From the NCBI GenBank assembly GCA_900708905.1, contig CAADRB010000017.1, forward strand, positions 2,298,947 to 2,362,946: 64,000 bases of DNA. Direction: 5' to 3'. The translations under genes were made by a program, and so were the position numbers. A model generated the notes under the pieces. That model did not search any database. It saw only the letters and a list, made by a program, of their open reading frames with translations, and was not told the DNA's origin. This document shows, piece by piece, positions 1 to 13,937 of this stretch (the stretch's first letter is position 1; every line of letters starts with the position of its first letter). Source of the DNA: Hymenolepis diminuta (taxonomy: Eukaryota; Platyhelminthes; Cestoda; Cyclophyllidea; Hymenolepididae).

Positions 1-1425
1 TAGTTCTACACTGCTTAGCTAGTAACCTCATATTGCTTATCCTTCAGCAACGCCTAAACGAATCTAAAATTTCTTTAAAGACGTCAATACAAACATTAGA
101 TACTGCCAATAAACACAGTTAACGTCAAAAATCAAAAGAAAATTAGTGAAGTAGCACACACAGGGTCATAAAATATATTTAATGCCCAACTTCTATTGTT
201 GCGTATTTTGTTACTATCGCGACATCGTGAATGCTTATTTATTTTATGTGGTACAATGAACATGGTCTCTTAGCAGCAACATTAAAACAATCGCTGAATT
301 TAATTGTTTGGTGGTCTCAAACGCCAAGGAAGTGCTATATTTTGTATAATTTTCCAAAAGATATGTTTTGCTTCCATGCGCTTCCAAAATGACGCACGCT
401 TCACAATTAAAATGGAACGAATCAAATAATTAGGATTCTAGTTTCATTATAGCTTTATTTAAACATGTCTTTTTAAATATATATAAAAATGTTCCGAATG
501 GGAGATTATGAATAGGTTCTAATAATGAAGAAACTGGCAAAAGGGAGAATACTGGTATTGATTTTCCACTGACATATATCCAACACATAGTTCATTGTCG
601 CAATACTTTTAAGGGAAGAAATCATAATTATCATCTAGAGTAAAACAAGACAAATTTTATAAATTTAAACAATAAGAAGAACAATATAATTCTCTAAGGG
701 TTAGGTGGGTTTAAACATAAATAGAAAATCGGTTAAAAGCGTAAGATTTAAATTCTAGTTTCATCAGGCTGTCCTCTTTCTGCATTGTATCCTAATATTT
801 CAATCTTCAGATGTAAAAATTTTCCCTCTGAATTCTTGATTGAGGATCTACTTTCTAAAATATGAAGCTTGTTGTACCATTCTGAGCCTCTACATCTTCC
901 ATCAACCATGGGCGATTTGCAGATACTAGCTTAAATGTTTTAAAACATCCGAATTATATTAGTTAAACTTTAATGACAAACAGTTCATTAGTTCTTGTAT
1001 GTTCGATTTGTCGGTCAATCTCATATATTTTTACTCAAATACCGGCTATACAAAAAGACCAAATATTATGCTTATGGTATGAGAAAAAACATAATGGTAG
1101 GGTGTTTCTGTTGGTCATTGGCTTATGATTAATACATTTGCCATTTTATTGCAAAAAATTCAGTGAAATTATTGTTTACTTGAACTTCAGTCCTAATAAA
1201 ATCCTTAGTTTAACATTGTAGCGGCAGATGGTTAACAGCAAATGGAAGAAAAAGAACATCAAGTATTGTGTAGACCAGATTGTATTGAACAAACCTCAGT
1301 ACAGAGTCTCAAGGAAAAATAGAGAATTGGAGGAGAAGGATTGAGCAAAGGGAGATGCGCCTGACGAGTTAGGATCCCTCTCTCTGTGTGTGTGTCTAAT
1401 GGAAGGCTATTTATAATCGACAATT

Positions 1426-1520
1426 TGGGTAAGGACACGCATAAGGATATAATTGCATGCGTGCTTTAATTAGTTGGGACGGCTGTAGGAAAAGGAAGGA
1501 CCAGTGCAGACAGGACTGGT
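1426..1520 (+). repeat. Dispersed repeat family B, copy 1
   Basis: Shares AAGGACACGCATAAGGATA, then GGGACGGCTGTAGGAAAAGG and GACAGGACTGG with the segment near 9.85 kb, in the same order and orientation. It lies among purine-rich sequence typical of an old transposon remnant; class unknown. Confidence 0.5.
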
Positions 1521-4500
1521 TAATAACAAAGCCGACTAAGCGGTGACTTTGCTACTATCGTCCGAGGTATGCTTACCTTTTCCGATCGATGAGAAATAGG
1601 TCAATTGAAGACACACGATGTTTGTCTATGGAGTGCTCAGGTCACAGGGCTGGTTAAAAGTTTACAGACATTACTATAAGGACAGGATAATCAAATTTGG
1701 TGATGATTAGAGATGACGTAAGATGAATATTTCGGGGCCGAGGGGATTCAACATCTTGCGTGAAACAGAGGAATTGTGTTAGGTTTTGGTACTCAAAGAA
1801 TTCTTCTATAAAAGTAAAATGAGCTGGCAAATCATAGAGATTACATTTTTTTCGTATCATTTATATTTGAGGCGACAATTTATATATGTTCTTCGGGAAA
1901 ATAGAAATAATTTTTTTGCAGGATGGGGTTTTTTGAATTTAAAATAAATCTAACAATATATATAAAATCATATGAAAAAAAGCAATAGGCAGAATTTACC
2001 AAAAAGCATCTTATCTATAGTCTAAAAAAAGTAATTTCAAATATTTAATTATATTTTATGTGATATTTTATATATTATTTTTGAAGAAACAAAGAAAACA
2101 GAATAATGGGTATTCACCATTTAATTAATGAAAGATTTGGTTCATAAATTTTTGCGTGAAATAAAATGAATGTATTTTGTCTATGTCGCAATTGGCTAAT
2201 GCGAGCTCACACACTAAAACAAGCAGAAATTTTAATAAAGGCATAGCGTACTTTCGTAATTAACATTTCTGGAGCTGTACCATTTAACTTACTTAATGTA
2301 TATTAAAATGGTCGAGCAAATCCTAATCTAATCTCAAGTAACTAAATAAAATATATTTCTAGATACGAAAATGTTTCTTCTGAGATTTTAAACAAAAATA
2401 AAACAAATTATTTCTCGAGTAATAAGCTGGTACGAAACAGTGCCCTTTTTGTCAAAAGATATTTTAAAAATTTCAAGAGCTCCTATAAATTGTATTCTAT
2501 CTTAAAAAGGACTAAAATTATGATATTTTGCTAAACAGTACAGGAAATCACGTCTTTATAATAACTTTAAAATTTCCGACAAGATGTAATCTTAATTTGC
2601 TTAAAATATAAGCGTAAACAATGTTCAAAGGCCCACAGTTAATTATTCGTCTATTGACACGTTGATTAATCAAATTTCATGAGTAATTAATTTTTAAATC
2701 CTACCTTAATGAAAAAAGGCTCATTAGAGCTTCTGAAATTTCTCTGCAAATGATAGACAAATAACTTTATTGACAAACTTGGTACTACAGGATCTGAACC
2801 AATCAAATTCATCAAGTCTACTATCGTAGTGCAAATATTATTATCTTGCTCTATTATATCACAGGGTCTCTAACTTGATGACCTGCTAATTGATTAATAT
2901 GTCAATGTTTTATTTTTAACAAGAAATTGCTATAGTCATTTGTTCTGACAGAATATAGCTGTCAGAAAGTTGTTACAATAGATGATTTACAATTCACTTC
3001 ATTAATATAATGTAGAGTTTTCGACTAAGATAAAAAATGTACGACTTTTGAAATCTGCTCAGTCAAGTAAAACAGTGAGATTTTTAATTGATCTAATTAT
3101 AAATTGATACTTTTCGATAATGCGCTCTTTAAAGTTACTACATTTCGCAGCCCTGGTGTAAATAAAAGGACAGTAGAATTAATTAAAACAGTATCTAATT
3201 ACACTTTAAAACTTTGGTTTATAATTAATTAATCTCTTGATGTTGCGCATTAACAGCTAACTTTTATGTTTTAAAGCAGTTCTTTGGATGAGAGAATATT
3301 GATTGATCGTTATGGAAGCAGATCAATGCAAAGACTCCTAGAGACTGTCAAACAAAACTTGTGGCCACGGGTTTTATACTAAGTTCTCTAGTGGTTTAAA
3401 AAATGGTAGAAAAACCATTATTCACTATTTTACTTTCAGGTGGACTCCTTAATTTTTTCTTTTATTTTAAAACAATTTAATTTAAACAGGTATTTACATG
3501 TAGATTTAATTTCTATTCATTTTAACTTTAAAAAAGCACTTAATATTCGAAATTTTATACAACTGAATAAATCATATACTTCACAGGTAGATGAGTTATT
3601 ACTGTTTGGCTACTCGGACCTTTTGTTATTAACAAAATTGGAGAAAATTCCAAAATTATTACTTATATATAATGTTAAACTTATGTGAGCCCATTACTTC
3701 GTCCTTCCGATAATGCACTAATACTACTTTATAAAAAATTTATTAATTTCATTGATAAAATAAACTAACTGGTTTGTTTTAAACTAAGCCAATATTTTAG
3801 ATGAATTGCAAAGAGGCGTTGTTTTGACAACTTCTAGCAAACTGTTGGCCATCAAACAGGTAAGAAAATCGAAAAATGAGAGTCGCGCCAATTTAAAATC
3901 CCTTAAACCTGCAGATACACACTCTCTTTGCAATCAGACAAAGTTGAAAAGATTTTTGTAACTCAGAATTGAGAAGGCGCAATCTAAAACAATCCTTTAT
4001 TCCTGAAAGCATTATATAATTAATTGTCTGCAAACGTAAGTTCTAACGGAAAGGAAATTTTTCTAATATCTCTTAGAAGATTGTAGGAACGAAATGACAC
4101 CAAGCGCAATCCAAGGAATGCTAAAATATAGCATTTGTGAAAAATATTTTCAAGTTTTTACTTCTTCTCTCACAGGAACTGTTATTCTGAAAGATATAAA
4201 TCCTTACCAAATTCATACTTGTGAATCCAATTTCTTGTCTAATGAAGTAAATAAAGAATACTGGAAAAAAGATATGTAAAATCAAACAAATCGGAAAATA
4301 TAATTTATATACTTAAATCTTCTTTCATTAAGTTAATTAATGTTTTATCATTTTCTCCATTATTATTCACAAATCTTTGTTTGAAACGAAGAAAATAAAG
4401 TTTAGATTGTTTAATAAAATCAACTCGTAATTGATATAAAAGTTTCACAGTAATTTACGTTAAGGAATGCCTTGTATATAATTTTATCAGCTAAGGTATT

Positions 4501-6662
4501 AATAGTGATAAATAGGTACTTCGTCCATATTTGAGACAAGATGCGGCCTTGAAGTATTTATGAAATGTTACGGCCTGGGTAATGAATGTAGTCTGAAATA
4601 CAATTAAAAAATCTTGACTGAATAATTTGCAAAATTTATTTAGTGATTGGAACTTAAAGCAGTTCAATATAGCTTACGGGAGGGCAAGATGAAAATTGAT
4701 CTTTGCTAATTCCATGGATATGTTTTCGATGTTCCAATAATTAAACTAGTCGCCTCTTTCCTGAGCAAAGTCATATTTGTTACGTCCAGAGTTTACTGAA
4801 AAGGAAATTAATTTTTGAATGATAGGACAGCCACTTCGCTTAAGGAATGAGTGCATAATTTGGTTCAGGATAGTGGAGCCAAGAAATTTTTGAATTTCAC
4901 TTGTAAGCTCTCATTTAAATTTGCCAATTTTTGACTACTTTCTCTCGTTTCCATTTTAAAAATTCAGCTGGAACTGGACCTTTTAATTAAGCACTAATAT
5001 TCCCCACCCCGATTTGATTTGAATGCTCTGTTGATATGTTGGGGATTTTTATTTATTTCTATCAGTGATTTGCATTGTAATATTTTATGTAATATGGGTG
5101 CCATGGTGTAAGCTAGAACTAACCAAAATCAAGGAAACAGGAAGAAGACTGCAGTAAGTAGTTTTTAATGACAAAATTTAAAATAATGTTAAATGATTTA
5201 TCATGAAGGGACGACTAACCGGGGAGGGGGGGGGTGAAGGAAACATCAATGTCTCTTGGGATCACCGATCACTTGACAATAATAACAATAAGGCACTTAG
5301 ATTAACTAGGGGGAGCTTGAAGGGAAGCATACACGTGATTTAGAGTCACGTTGTAGACATCAGAACATGTTAGTTTGAGATAATTAGTTAAAAATATAAC
5401 CGAAAATACTAGTTTAAATGTAAGAGAAGGGCCAATTAGCATAGATTCTGAAGGACTTTTCTCAATCGTTAGTATTTTGACTCAAGTCTCTTAAATGCGC
5501 CTTTACAAAAAGCGCACCAAACCTACTGACAACATAAACGATTCTGTTATCTTAACACTCTTGTTTAAACTTATAAGATTTAAATGGCCTTTTAGTGAAG
5601 CCATATACTAGTTTACACTGACTGACTAAGCACGTCGTGCATAGTACTATCCAGAGTGAGGAGAAGATGAAGTGAAAAATAGGCAAACGTTAAATAAATA
5701 ACCGCAGCAGTTTAGAGAGTGAGAGAGAGAAGACCGGCGGGAAGCTGCAAGCCTGAGGTTGATTAGGAAGTTACAACTGTATTATCGATTTGGTTTTAAA
5801 GGAATTAAGATCGGTATGATTATATGATTATACATTGTAGACTATCTAAACAGGTCAAACTGAATCAGTTATTAACGATGCTAGTTTAAGCTGATCTGAT
5901 GATTAATAATAAAGAGTATCCAGTGTTGCAGTCAATTGTTTAGATCTAAAATACTGAAATGACAACCATAGGATAAGGCTGACTCATAGCCGAAGCCCAA
6001 AAAAGTCATATTAGTTGAAAATAAATGAAAAAATATTTAAAATTCAAGTTAAACAACCGCAACATCTATATATACATATAAATGTATCAAGGTGGCCATG
6101 ATTAAATCCTCAATTTGATCCACTTGTCGAGCAACTCTAAACTCCATGGAGAAGGACTATTCGGCAGATAAAAATTTACAAAATATGTGAATTACAGGAT
6201 TCTAGTTAAAAATAGCGGTCAGATTCATTGTGTTTGAATGAGGAACATCTCAGCTTTTATACGACGAACAGTGATACTTAAAGTAAAAAGTTAGGAAGTG
6301 AGCCTATAAGCTGGTTCATTTCATGAATACACGTACATCGCAAGTCATTCTTCCATACTCCCATCCGTAATGTTATTATTTTCTTATTGTACTTGGGTAA
6401 TAAAAATGCTATTAAGTAAAAATAAAAATATAAGATTATATTTCATTATGAATAAATGATACTAAATTAAATTTAAAAGTGATGATAACGTAGTTTGCTT
6501 AAAAAATATAATTTGCTTGAGTAAAGCAGTATTTGTGAGCCTTGAAAAAAATACGAGTGAAAAGGCAGTCATCATAAATCTGGCGTTTAATTCAAGCAAA
6601 ATGAACACTCCATTTTGCGTGATTTGTTAGGGCAAAAGCAAACTCAGTTGCTATACAAAATA

Positions 6663-6682
6663 AACACACACACACACACGCA
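6663..6682. repeat. (CA)n microsatellite
   Basis: A short CA run of about nine units ending in CGCACG, in the 3' flank of the phosphatase. Confidence 0.8.
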
Positions 6683-7472
6683 CGAATCGAAAGTTTTATT
6701 GAATTATCTCAGCATAAATACAAGACAATTCACTGAATATTTATTATATCTGGACAAAAAAGCAGAGTAAACAAAATTTTGAAATTAAGTGAATATTCCA
6801 CGACTTGAGCAGAAGTAATAATTAAATGGCATTTAATGAATACGGTTGCGAACAAATTAGCATTTACAAAAGCAAAAGGGTCAACATAACTTCAGAGTTG
6901 GATTAAAATATCATTATGTAGAGCAAATAAAACTAATATCCTATACAAATCCCCCATAATCTAGACGCTCAAATATTCCAGAATGTCACACGTAATCGGC
7001 ACACTATGGTGTCATAAATCAGTTGTTTGAGCGTGAATAAGCTTAATTACGGAGTTACGTGCTCAAACCGATGCAAAGATAGTCAAAATCTCAAGGCCAT
7101 CTAACTAAGCCATTTGACAAACTGTAAACAAATGACCGTGCAAAATTCAAATTTCATATAAAACTTGTTTTTATATGCTCCTTTCGTGTTCCACTCTCAA
7201 AAGTGAAAATTAATTAATAAGCAACATTACCATTGTTATTGCCCATGACACTGCAAACAAATTTTTGATCATAAGATAGCGTCTGTATAAGGAGGAACAT
7301 CAAAATAAGATAGGAAACGAGAGAGGAGGTCAAGAAACGCAAATTACGAAGTTAGGGCATCAGTTTAAATTTATCTGCATTTAGGAGACCATGCGCTCTC
7401 CTCGTTTGCATAAAGGAGATATTCCTTTAAGTACATTATAACTATATAATGTATTCTCCTTACATTCATGTG

Positions 7473-7612
7473 CAATAACTTGGCTTCCGCACCATGGTTG
7501 AGATTATGTTCACGACATTCAGAGATTGTCGACCTGTTGATTTGGCCATGCCAACTCATATTAAAGAGTAGGTAGATAAGATTTGCCGAGACACTTTAGC
7601 ATAGTAGAAAGG
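7473..7612 (+). repeat. Dispersed repeat family A, copy 1
   Basis: Shares with the copies at 10.9, 17.3 and 21.0 kb an ordered set of blocks: a GAxTATG-TCACGA-AT-CA block, a GTTGAT-x-GGCCA-GCC block, then GAGTAGGTAGATAAGATTT and a final AGAAAGGTC. Divergence is high, so this is an old non-coding element. Class unknown. Confidence 0.5.
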
Positions 7613-9818
7613 TCTTAATTAAGACTGAAGTATTTTTATTCTAAGATATGGGAATTAAATTTTAATCACTCTCAACACATGATAGCATCACAGACTAGAT
7701 ATAGGTGACAGCGTCTAATATGTACCCCTACGTCTACACTAGATTTACCTTATTGTCCGACTGCCTTTAACTATTGGTCTAAAAAAGTGGCTTGTCTTGT
7801 TTATTTAATGAAGGCCCGGTCTAAAAATAGCCTAATTTAATATGTCTGAAATATTTTAATGCAAATTTATAAATACTCTAACTTAATACTGATGTTCTCT
7901 ATTCTCTATTTACGTAGATCATATTAACATTAGGACCCAAAGTTCCTATTTAAGGCGTATTTTTGCTTAGATACGCTTAATCTCCAGGATTATTTTAGTA
8001 GTAAAAGCGCAATTTGTCAGTTTCGAGTGAAATAATAAGAGGGACAACAATCCTTGATTCTTTTCATATTCGTATATTTAATAAAACTTTTCAATGCGAG
8101 GCGAGAAACCATGTGAAAAGAAACAGATTTCGATGAGGAAGTAAGAAAAGTCGCCCTTTTTAGCAAGAGCCAAATGGATCTGAATATATTCATATCTAGA
8201 GATATTAGCCGTTTATCTAAATTAAGGGTCATGAAACTAATGACTATTAGACCATATCAACTCCCGTTCTTCAGAATTGGGAAAGTTTGCTGTCGTCTGT
8301 CAGTTTTTAAGATTACAAGATTTCAAAGGGAATATCTCAGTAAGATAATGAAAATGACTTTATTTGGGATTAGGGCAACTTTAACCATTAACATGGACTT
8401 CGAGTAATTCAAAATATTATAAATACTGCATTTCTATAGAGCAGTTATTCTTTGCCAACTCTGCTCTTCACAGAGTGTTGATTTTCTTTTAAGAGTGATA
8501 GATCTCATTCAGTTCCCTCATGTACTTATATTTAAACACTCAACACACAACCAGCATATCTAATTTTCATTTCTTTCTGTTGTCAAGTTGTTTAGATCCC
8601 AGAAAGAGGGAGACAAGATTCGTTTATTTTCCAGATTTTGATGATACGGTTAAAAATCTGTCTATACACTTGATATTAGATTTGACCTGACTGTGATTGC
8701 CCGGGGAGGATTGAAGCAATCATAGATAGTTATTCGACTTCATCTCCGATATGATAGAATAAGACTGTTAAGACAACGGCCCAATCGATGACACACCTCG
8801 CTGAATTCGTCACCCAGTGACTCGCCAAGATTATGACGTGGATTTGACATGTCTTTGACTCTTCATGGATATTGCATTCTGATGCATGCCAAAGCGTTGT
8901 TTCGTCTTCTCATCCCTCTTATATTCATAAACAAGATTGCTCCAAGTGTGCTTTGACAAACCATAAGGAGCGAGAAGTGAGGGTTAGATAAAGTGTGGGG
9001 TTTCCTACGTTTGGGATCAGAAAAGACTGTTGTAAGGAAACGGTGTGAATATAAAGATAAGCCCGTTAAGAGCGAGTTCAGATCTAAATAGTTATCGTTT
9101 CATTGGGAGTGAACATATTGGGATAGTTGACAGTCTTATGAAGGAAAAAATACACTGAGGCCGTTTCCGCGGCAATTCACTGGTCTAATTGGTAACGGAA
9201 TACTCGAGGTATGCAATTTATCACAATTAACGATTTACCTCAAACACGGGCTTACCTATCTTTTAAAGTGAATCACCTGAAGGTAGTTAGTAAGCAGCGG
9301 GAACACAATCTCAAAAATAATAAGAAAATAACGATAATTTTTCAATTTAATTGAGCAGTAATAAGAAGACAGCCAAATAGGCCAATTTCTAAATTCTCTA
9401 ATTCAGTTAGGAATGAATAAGCGCATGCACTCCTCATTTAATTAGCATAGTATTTTAGAGTTTAGAAGGACGAGCATTAGAGCATTGTTTTCCCCGATAA
9501 TGCAAAAAATTACTCATGGTAAAGCATCTGAACACGAAAAAGGATGAAGGAATATAGAAGGAGCCTGTCTGAACTAACGAGACAGAACCAGACCTTAGAA
9601 ACTAAGACTATAGCTACCAGCTAACAACTGTAATTGGAAGTTCCAAAAAGTAGGAGAACAAGAGTTGTATTTGAGAAATTATATTGAATAGACCACAATG
9701 AAGATTAGAAGGCGTAAGAGAGGGGAGAGAAGATAAGAGACAAGCGTACAAACAGATACATAACAAGTGCGCATCTGTGTTTATGAGAATGGGACTACGG
9801 AGACAGTTTATATGAGTC

Positions 9819-9930
9819 ACCTGAGCAAGGACACGCATGAGGATACGAGCGCAGACGTACTTTTAAATGAAGCGGGATGGCTATAGAAATAAAGGGGAAT
9901 CAATAAATTCGTCTAGACCTGGCAGGTCAG
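9819..9930 (+). repeat. Dispersed repeat family B, copy 2
   Basis: Contains AAGGACACGCATGAGGATAC, then GGGATGGCTATAGAAATAAA and CTGGCAGGTCAGG, each matching a block of the copy at 1.43-1.52 kb. A 74-codon open frame on the opposite strand crosses it and is probably chance. Confidence 0.5.
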
Positions 9931-10860
9931 GATTTGAGGCATAGGGATATAAAAGCGAAAAATCAAAATGTTTACATTAAGAATGTGGCCAAAGTGTAGT
10001 TTTCGTAAGCTTATGGTGAGCCATCCTTCAATCTTTTCATCATTTGGTTTTTAGATTCAGGCATTCCACTCTTGTGAATAATTGACTGAAGTGTAATGTT
10101 CCAAACTTTGGATTTTGGAATTCGTCCACAAACTCCTGGAGGATTTCATCTTCGCTATAGTAGATTTCATTCAGTATGAACTCTAATGATTAATAGAGTA
10201 TGAAATTCAAACATACCTTTTTGACAAATTAGATGCTTCTGGTTCAGTCATAAATTAATCTAGCATTAAATTATTATTAACATAATGCTTTCATTTATTG
10301 CTCCATTGTTCTAATCAATAAATCCACAATAAATGTGAATGAACGGCAGAATACAGGGAGACATTTTACGTTTTCCACATAAATGCGCAAATGGAACAGT
10401 ACTTCATCCGGTTGTAAAGGCTATTCCAATAGCAAAATGCGGAAGTATTATAATGACAAAGATCGATGATATATCTTCCTGTTAAGATTGAAATAAGTCT
10501 ACAATTTGCTAGATGGCCATGAGAAGTTTACTACTTATTGTATGAGAAGTTCGAAGGTTTTACCTAAAAAATATTCCATTAAACTATGTTTTAAATTATG
10601 CCAAATTTCTATATTGAATACAATTTATTATATCCTCACCTTGTTTTCATTAAATTGCAGCAAAATCAAATTGAATCAATGGGATTTTGAATGAAAAACC
10701 GCTCTGGAATTTACAGCCAGGCTCCTCCTATTTGAATGATTTAAAGATGTGGTGACACCCAAGCCGACTTGAATTTGAAAGCATATCATGATTTATATTG
10801 CGATCCATCCCATCACACTCCCTATTTTTTGAGCTGCTGAATATAATTAATGAACACAAT

Positions 10861-10965
10861 TTAACTCCCGGGTTCACGGTAAGACTATGCTCACGATATA
10901 CAAAACTTCTTGACATTAATTTCTTGATATCTTCTTACAGAGAAGAGGAGATAAACAGAGTAAGA
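10861..10965 (+). repeat. Dispersed repeat family A, copy 4 (most diverged)
   Basis: Contains ACTATGCTCACGATATACAA, TTCTTGATATC and TCTTACAGAGAAGAGGAGAT. The last block matches the copy at 21.0 kb (TCTTACAGCAAAGAGAAGAT). The middle part is shortened relative to the other copies. Confidence 0.4.
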
Positions 10966-12673
10966 AAGAGAGTTTTAGTCATGATGGGGCCAACTAGAAT
11001 TAACGGGATTCGAATTTAACAGTCTTCATTTTCAAGCTTGATTGGCTACTGACCCATTTTCTCCATATATCTTGACTGAATCCAAATATTTTGAATCTTT
11101 AACCCCTTTTAAGCTAAACGTAGGGTTTGATGAGTGGAAAAATTTGTACCAAATATTCGGTTTCTAAAAATAAAGCCAAAATCTGTATTCCTTATGCAAG
11201 CTGGTTCAAAGGTCTTCTCGGCCCCTCTACTGACTCATACCTCCGTCCTAATCGTCAGTTATTTATCAACTAAAATAGAAGGCGAAATCTGCCAACAACC
11301 TTATTGTACCAAATATTGACTGTTTCGTTCAATACGGAGGCCTTTCTCTTTTCTTCCAACTCCTCTTCCGTCTCCTTCCTCTTTTCCTCTCTCGTTCATT
11401 TTCAATTGTCCAAAACGCATTTGGCACTCCTCACTCGGATAAAACTATTGTAACCTATTGGCCTCAGAAGCTCATTAGTTCTAGAATGGGATCATCTAGA
11501 GCAGTTTGGTGGAGTTCATAGAGTAGCTTTATTAACAAGATTATAGCTACTTTGAATTCGTATATATTTTTATAATCATTGTTTCACAAAGCAGTTTCAC
11601 ATTGTCTGGCCCCCGCAGCGAGCATGTAATTGTAACTGAATGGTAGCATAAGCCGATAATTAAAGCTGCATAATTACGGATGTATAAAATCTTATTTTTA
11701 ATGATTTAATAAGAGTGAACTGAGAAATGCCGGTGTTGGTTTACATTCAAATATGAAACATTTTCTAACTGTCGATTTTCTTTAACAATTCCAATTCCAT
11801 CCATAAGCAATCAAAATTTGAACCAAATCTAATAATTCACCGCTCTTTGTACTTTTGAATTAGAAAAATATGAAGCATAATTTATAACTAAAATTGATTA
11901 TCTCCTGAATCTGATTTTAAATCCTCCATTCATCATGCTAGAACAATAGAATGAATTTAAAAATTCGACCTTCAATCCGTCACATACGTCCATCCACACC
12001 ACTATTAAAAAAATGTCCTTTTATTGTAAAGAAGAAAGAATCTCTACTCCTGTTATTTTTTTATCGCTCTTTTAATTTAATTATACTAAACATCCACCGG
12101 ACGGACAAAAAATAGTCTCTTCACTCGTGAGGTAATTCTGCCTTCTATTGAAGTAGTTATAGAAAGGGTAGCCACGAATTGAGTTTGGATACTATTAAAT
12201 TATTTTATGCATGATTTAAATTTATTAGTGATTTAAATTATTTAAGTGGTTGATGATTGATTTTCATTTGCTAACAATAAATAATTTAAGTAAAATTATT
12301 TCATAATTATTAAGAAAAACTAGGTTTGCAGCTTCATTAAGAGCATGCAAGATGCCTAATCTAATAGTACCTAAAGTAGGAAATATTAGTTGAGGCGGCA
12401 AGACCCACTGTTATAATCGGTCAGCAACCACTCGATGTCGTGAGGAAGAATTTTTGCAGTAATGATGAAATTTGAATGGCAGAGCGTAAACTACTCATTA
12501 TATAAATTTTATACAACCTAATTAAAGAAATTCGGTGGAAACAAGACCTTTTGATATCCTTAATTTATTCAAAATTTGTAAATCTCGGTTCAGTTTTCTT
12601 TTTAGATTTATACAATATTTGACCTTAAAATCCAGAAGAAAAACACGGTTAGGATACAAAACAAGCCTAGAAT

Positions 12674-12705
12674 TTTATTCAACTGGTCCAAAGAGCAAGT
12701 TTATT
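12674..12705 (-). terminator. Candidate polyadenylation signals of the receptor PTP
   Basis: On the minus strand AATAAA occurs at 12705-12700 and again at 12679-12674, about 440-475 bases after the stop codon. The intervening stretch would be the 3' untranslated region. There is no direct evidence for the cleavage site, and AATAAA is common in such AT-rich DNA. Confidence 0.35.
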
Positions 12706-13148
12706 GTACATAGGTATCCATTTTCTCAGAAATAAGAAGAAGAAATGTATACTGAATTTTGGGACAAAGAGAGAGAGAGTATTAATAATTGCGTAAGTCT
12801 TGCGTGCATAGGTTATTTGATAATGCAGCTTGATAAGGACTTCTCTTTCTCTTTCTTTTCATTGATAGCTTCTCTATTACCCACTCCGTCATCCACAGGT
12901 TAATGAATGTAGATAGATATATAAGCATCTCAAAATTCAAATAACACACTGCCTCTCTTCTATGTTGTTGTACACATCTATAAAAATAGGGGAGCAAGAT
13001 ATATAGTAATAAATGAAGTCGAATAAGGTAAGATAAATAACTTGGCTTATCTTCGCTTGCATACTGATACAGTTAATGAAAGACCTAACAGAAATAGCTT
13101 ATATTACAATGAAAGGGAGAGGGAAGAGACGATAAGTATAGCTGAATC

Positions 13149-13937
13149 TTAGGAAATTTGATGGGGTTCTCCCAAAGAAGATGTCAAATATGTAGTTTCA
13201 GTTTCTGTCCTGATAAGAGGATGTCTTGGAGTCGTGAGACTGTCACCTAAATTTCGACCCCCATTGCATCTTACTGTGGAATAAGAGTTTGAACTAATAC
13301 CATCTTTGGATGGACCTTTATTAATCATTGAGGGAAGTATTTTTTTAGCCTGGGTGGAGGGTGGAAGTGGTAAAAAATGGCTTTGATCCTGTGGATTCTC
13401 GATTATGGAATGTAAAGTGGGGAGTTGTCTTCGTGCTGCATTTCCACCACCTGGAAGAATTCGATGTGAGCGAAGAATGGGAATGGAAACTTGTGAAGTC
13501 CTCTTTGGAAGTGGCATAGGGCGTTCTGATATCTTGTTAATAGGAGGTAGACGTCTAGTTATATTGTTCTGGTAGACAATTGGAAGCTTCCGCTTTGGTG
13601 CTTCGATGGGATGGAAATCTGTTAATGATGTGTGAGATGAGTATGATGAAAGAGTAGGAGAGAGTGAGGAAGATGAAGATTCGGACCTAGAGGGATTTTT
13701 TGACTTCTTGAGAGTGTGTTCATTGGACTCGAGTGATGAACGTCGACTTTCCTGTCTAGAAGGCTGCCCAGTGGTATCGATCAATTCTGGTCGGAATTCA
13801 CCCTCTGCTCGTTTACGATCGAGTTCGTCAAAGATTTCAATCGGGTCACGGCTGTGTTCCTGTTCATTTGCTTTGATTTTACCAGCTAGAAGGCTCATCA
13901 TTCGAATCGCGCAGTTGTAACACTGTTTGTACTCCAT
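13149..13937 (-). CDS. Receptor PTP last exon: end of D2 and Ser/Pro-rich cytoplasmic tail
   Basis: 789 bp, phase 0 in, acceptor TTTCAG, ending in a TAA stop. The first residues, [20 protein letters not shown], are the last D2 helix (family form: xxQYxFxYxxxLxL). After that come about 242 residues of low-complexity tail: acidic [16 protein letters not shown], a basic/serine block (RRSSLES), a Ser-rich run (about 13640-13700), proline patches ([15 protein letters not shown]) and a Gly triplet. The tail has no domain I recognise, is probably disordered, and offers many candidate kinase and proline-binding sites. Vertebrate R5 receptors have much shorter tails. Confidence 0.95.
   Translation of the reverse strand: MEYKQCYNCAIRMMSLLAGKIKANEQEHSRDPIEIFDELDRKRAEGEFRPELIDTTGQPSRQESRRSSLESNEHTLKKSKNPSRSESSSSSLSPTLSSYSSHTSLTDFHPIEAPKRKLPIVYQNNITRRLPPINKISERPMPLPKRTSQVSIPILRSHRILPGGGNAARRQLPTLHSIIENPQDQSHFLPLPPSTQAKKILPSMINKGPSKDGISSNSYSTVRCNGGRNLGDSLTTPRHPLIRTETETTYLTSSLGEPHQIS

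Larger units (their letters stand above)
1..12673. other. Intergenic 3' flank of the receptor PTP
   Basis: No open frame here looks like a real exon. The longest (3440-3688, 82 codons) is a Leu/Ile/Asn-rich run expected from AT-rich DNA. The stretch holds dispersed repeat families A and B, a (CA)n run and a G-rich run at about 5220-5235. GC-richer islands near 1.3-1.6, 8.7-9.1 and 9.7-9.95 kb look like old mobile-element remnants. Confidence 0.6.

Noticed and set aside
3440..3688. 82-codon plus-strand frame rich in Leu, Ile, Asn
   Set aside because: Composition as expected from AT-rich DNA; no motif or splice context.
5875..5920. CTGATGA motif, considered as a hammerhead ribozyme core
   Set aside because: No GAAA partner or helix arrangement; other CTGATGA occurrences in the window also lack it.
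13708..13920. 70-codon plus-strand frame
   Set aside because: Shadow of the phosphatase last exon.
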